DNA of 64,000 bases from G963676095 sp963676095 (GTDB taxonomy: Bacteria > Bacteroidota > Bacteroidia > Bacteroidales > Prolixibacteraceae). The DNA is taken from NCBI GenBank assembly GCA_963676095.1, contig OY781040.1:186001-250000 (forward strand). Direction: 5' to 3'. Made by a program: the position numbers and the translations under genes. The first letter of the stretch is position 1, and each line of letters begins with the position of its first letter. The notes beneath the pieces were generated by a model. That model made no database searches. It saw nothing but the letters and a program-made list of their open reading frames with translations, and was not told where the DNA came from. Shown one piece after another: positions 61,956 through 64,000 of this stretch.

Positions 61956-63596
61956 ATGAAAATAAAAAAATATATTATATATGCTTTAGTCCTGTCCGCA
62001 TTTGTGTTTAGTTCGTGCAGCGACTTTCTGGATGTCCAGTCAGAAGGGGATTCAACTACGACATCCTATTTTCAAAATGATCAGCAGGCAATCGATGCGA
62101 TTACCGCTTTGTATAAACCGCTTCATGAGGAAACCTCATTCGGACGCAATCTGTTCTGGGAACAAGGTGCAGCGTGTGACGTGGTCTGGGGACGTACCCG
62201 TAGTTTCAATACATTGGCAACCTTTGCCTATACAGGAGATGAAAGCCCGCTAAGCGATAATTTCGATTTATTCTACGAAGTAATGGCCCGTTCCAACTGG
62301 GTGATTGAACAACTTTTAAATAAGCAGGGTACGACCACGCTGACCGACATTGAAACCCGCAGTCTGGGTGAAGCCTACTTCATGCGGGGAATGTCCCATT
62401 TTATGATTGCGTATCGTTATGGCACAGACAAACAAGGGGTACCTTTCGTGCGTTATGAAGATTTTCCCGACGGATACGACAATTCCATTCCTACCCAACA
62501 AGCCTCCGTTGTTGATAATTACAAATATATCATAGAAGATATGGACAATGCCATAAAATATCTTCCTAAATTTGAAGAATACAGTGCAGAAGATCAGGGG
62601 CGTGCGCATCAGGCGGCTGCTGTAGCCTACAAAGCTAAAGTTTATGCCTACTGGGCGACCTGGGATGAGTCTCAATGGGATAATGTAATCACCATGGTGA
62701 ATTCGCTTGAAAATGATTATGGTCGCGACCTTGCCTCAACCCTCGACAAGGTATTCTCTTCTGACTACAGTAACTTCTGGAATTCAGAATACATCTGGTC
62801 CATTCCTTCCGATGGCGGTTCAAACGGCGGAGGCAGCGAATTTCCGGGTGTCGTTCTCGAAAACAAAGGTTGGGGATATTATAATGGCTGGGGACAGAAT
62901 AAACCATCCTACGACATCTACGAAGAAATGTCAAAAGACGGGGTAGGAAACGATCGCCTCGTACGCTCTATCCTTGAATATAACCAGGAATTCCAGTTCT
63001 GGGGCGAGACCCGCAAGTTTTACTCAACATCGGATGTCGAAGCCGGTTTTATGGTCAACAAATACATGGATCCGTTTAAATATGCCGATGCTGATCAGGC
63101 CGGATATGTTAATACTAGTGGAGACTGGCCTACAGCCCGTCTAAACTTCCCGATTATCCGCTTTGCAGAAATGCTCCTGTTCCGTGCAGAAGCTTATCTG
63201 ATGACCAATAAGCCGGATAAAGCCAAGATCGACCTTGACAGAATTCGTAACCGTTCCAACATTGCCTCTCTTGATCACACGCCTACCATGGCTGATTTGT
63301 ATCATGAACGCCGTTGCGAGCTGGCATTCGAATTTACCGATCACCTCTTCGACCTGAAACGCTGGGACCGTTCTTCCAATGCCACAATTAAAGCGCTTGC
63401 AGACGCAGAGCTTAATTCCCATCCACGAGTACGCAAGTATGACGATCGTTCCAATCCTGAATCAGCATTTCAGATTGCCGACTATGAGGACTACAAGAAT
63501 AAACAAACTTATAAGGACTACATGATGGTATTCCCTTATCCGTCTAACCAAATCACTAAATCCAACGGAAAGCTAACTCAGAATGACGGATATTAA
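61956..63596 (+). CDS. SusD/RagB family glycan-binding lipoprotein
   Basis: A 546-residue surface lipoprotein: signal peptide and lipobox SAFVFSSC (Cys21), followed by SDFLDVQSEGD as in the family. TPR-like helices hold the ligand groove: MRGMSHFMIAYRYG, AAAVAYKAKVYAYWATWDES, FPIIRFAEMLLFRAEAYL, and the C-terminal LYHERRCELAFEFTDHLFDLKRW. It captures glycans for the SusC partner. The final part PYPSNQITKSNGKLTQNDGY is the usual SusD end. An intrinsic terminator follows. Confidence 0.96.
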   Translation: MKIKKYIIYALVLSAFVFSSCSDFLDVQSEGDSTTTSYFQNDQQAIDAITALYKPLHEETSFGRNLFWEQGAACDVVWGRTRSFNTLATFAYTGDESPLSDNFDLFYEVMARSNWVIEQLLNKQGTTTLTDIETRSLGEAYFMRGMSHFMIAYRYGTDKQGVPFVRYEDFPDGYDNSIPTQQASVVDNYKYIIEDMDNAIKYLPKFEEYSAEDQGRAHQAAAVAYKAKVYAYWATWDESQWDNVITMVNSLENDYGRDLASTLDKVFSSDYSNFWNSEYIWSIPSDGGSNGGGSEFPGVVLENKGWGYYNGWGQNKPSYDIYEEMSKDGVGNDRLVRSILEYNQEFQFWGETRKFYSTSDVEAGFMVNKYMDPFKYADADQAGYVNTSGDWPTARLNFPIIRFAEMLLFRAEAYLMTNKPDKAKIDLDRIRNRSNIASLDHTPTMADLYHERRCELAFEFTDHLFDLKRWDRSSNATIKALADAELNSHPRVRKYDDRSNPESAFQIADYEDYKNKQTYKDYMMVFPYPSNQITKSNGKLTQNDGY

Positions 63597-63655
63597 ACAG
63601 ATAACAGCATAAAAAAACTATTTCCAGAATAAAGGATAGAATTAATCTTTTGAAT

Positions 63656-63692
63656 AAAAGCAGTTGCCGCGTATGTGGCAACTGCTTTAAAA
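63656..63692 (+). terminator. Intrinsic terminator of susCD
   Basis: AAAAGCAGTTGCC pairs with GGCAACTGCTTT around an 8-nt loop, followed by an A/T tract, about 60 nt after the susD stop codon. Confidence 0.85.
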
Positions 63693-63789
63693 CTTTATAT
63701 CCTCAGTGTAAAACGATAGCTCCAATTTCCCCCGTCTGAAGATGTCGTCCTCATGAAGATTACCGGCATGTAAGCTATTTAAGTCCTGT

Positions 63790-64000
63790 CTATTTCAATC
63801 CCAGCTTTCTGTTTTCCTTTAATAATCCGATTGATTCGTTCAATCTGTTCAGAATTGTTTCCTCTCTTTTGGCATTAGTAATCCAAAGTACATAATGTCG
63901 CTTATAAGTCCGGGCAAGATTATTGAAATTCGTCAATGCCGGTTCATTTTCAGAGAAAGCTTTCAGAATAAAATCCGGAACATGAAATCCTTTCTCCTCA
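63790..64000 (-). CDS. YdeI/OmpD-associated family protein (5' part outside window)
   Basis: An open frame on the minus strand ends at 63790 and runs off the right edge (about 70 codons visible). It reads FHVPDFILKAFSENEPALTNF, then RHYVLWITNAKREETILNRL and ends ENRKLGLK. The LWITNAKREETI(L)xRLxxxIxLL pattern is that of the YdeI (OmpD-associated) family. Function poorly defined. Convergent with susCD. Confidence 0.75.
   Translation of the reverse strand, partial: EEKGFHVPDFILKAFSENEPALTNFNNLARTYKRHYVLWITNAKREETILNRLNESIGLLKENRKLGLK

Overview
The window is a chromosomal segment of a Bacteroidota bacterium, most likely in or near the Bacteroidales/Marinilabiliales. The evidence is a SusC/SusD pair, the Bacteroidota-type omega subunit and BamD, PL4-like/GH92, GH115 and other glycan enzymes, and several promoters of the form TTTG-N19-TAnnTTTG. 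No ribosomal RNA, CRISPR array, prophage or intact transposon was seen.

Layout. 1-1103: C-terminally cut-off response-regulator/PAS sensor. 1493-5346: an OlsF-like two-domain acyltransferase (aminolipid synthesis) and a YgiQ radical-SAM protein. 5649-7916: a coiled-coil protein, zapA and rny on the minus strand, with a palindrome over the promoter and a long hairpin before rny. 8156-14425: M23 peptidase, fabD, cutC-like gene and a Pif1/RecD-like helicase. 14426-16049: a small AT-rich islet with two divergent helix-turn-helix genes and an orphan ORF. 16050-21198: threonine operon thrA-apgM-thrC, in which the phosphoglycerate-mutase-like gene probably supplies homoserine kinase. 21537-23050: bcp-recA. 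23381-26441: SPOR protein-clpS-nfeD-floA. 26597-26694: candidate small RNA. 26693-38775: tag, TPR proteins, rarA, GH115, an AmgK/RapZ-C fusion with a 41-residue Cys protein, and a YqhD-type dehydrogenase. 38910-43051: bamD-rpoZ-coaBC-recN. 43210-45669: alpha-oxoamine synthase and trxB. 45854-45928: tRNA-Pro(GGG) with a clear promoter and two terminators.

From about 46 kb the content changes to accessory and catabolic genes: a CAT-like acetyltransferase, an MBL hydrolase, a gene fragment, an enolase-superfamily dehydratase with an SDR, and a serine hydrolase. From 51.4 to 63.6 kb there is a glycan-utilisation locus. A GntR/UTRA regulator, a six-hairpin glycosidase, a mannose-6-phosphate-isomerase-like protein and a GH92 mannosidase run leftward, and SusC/SusD run rightward from a shared 343-bp control region. 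The GH92 carries Gln where the family acid Glu is expected, which makes a phosphomannan or another activated mannoside a plausible substrate. A partial YdeI-like gene closes the window.

All calls come from reading the sequence. Family assignments rest on recognised motifs and no search was run.
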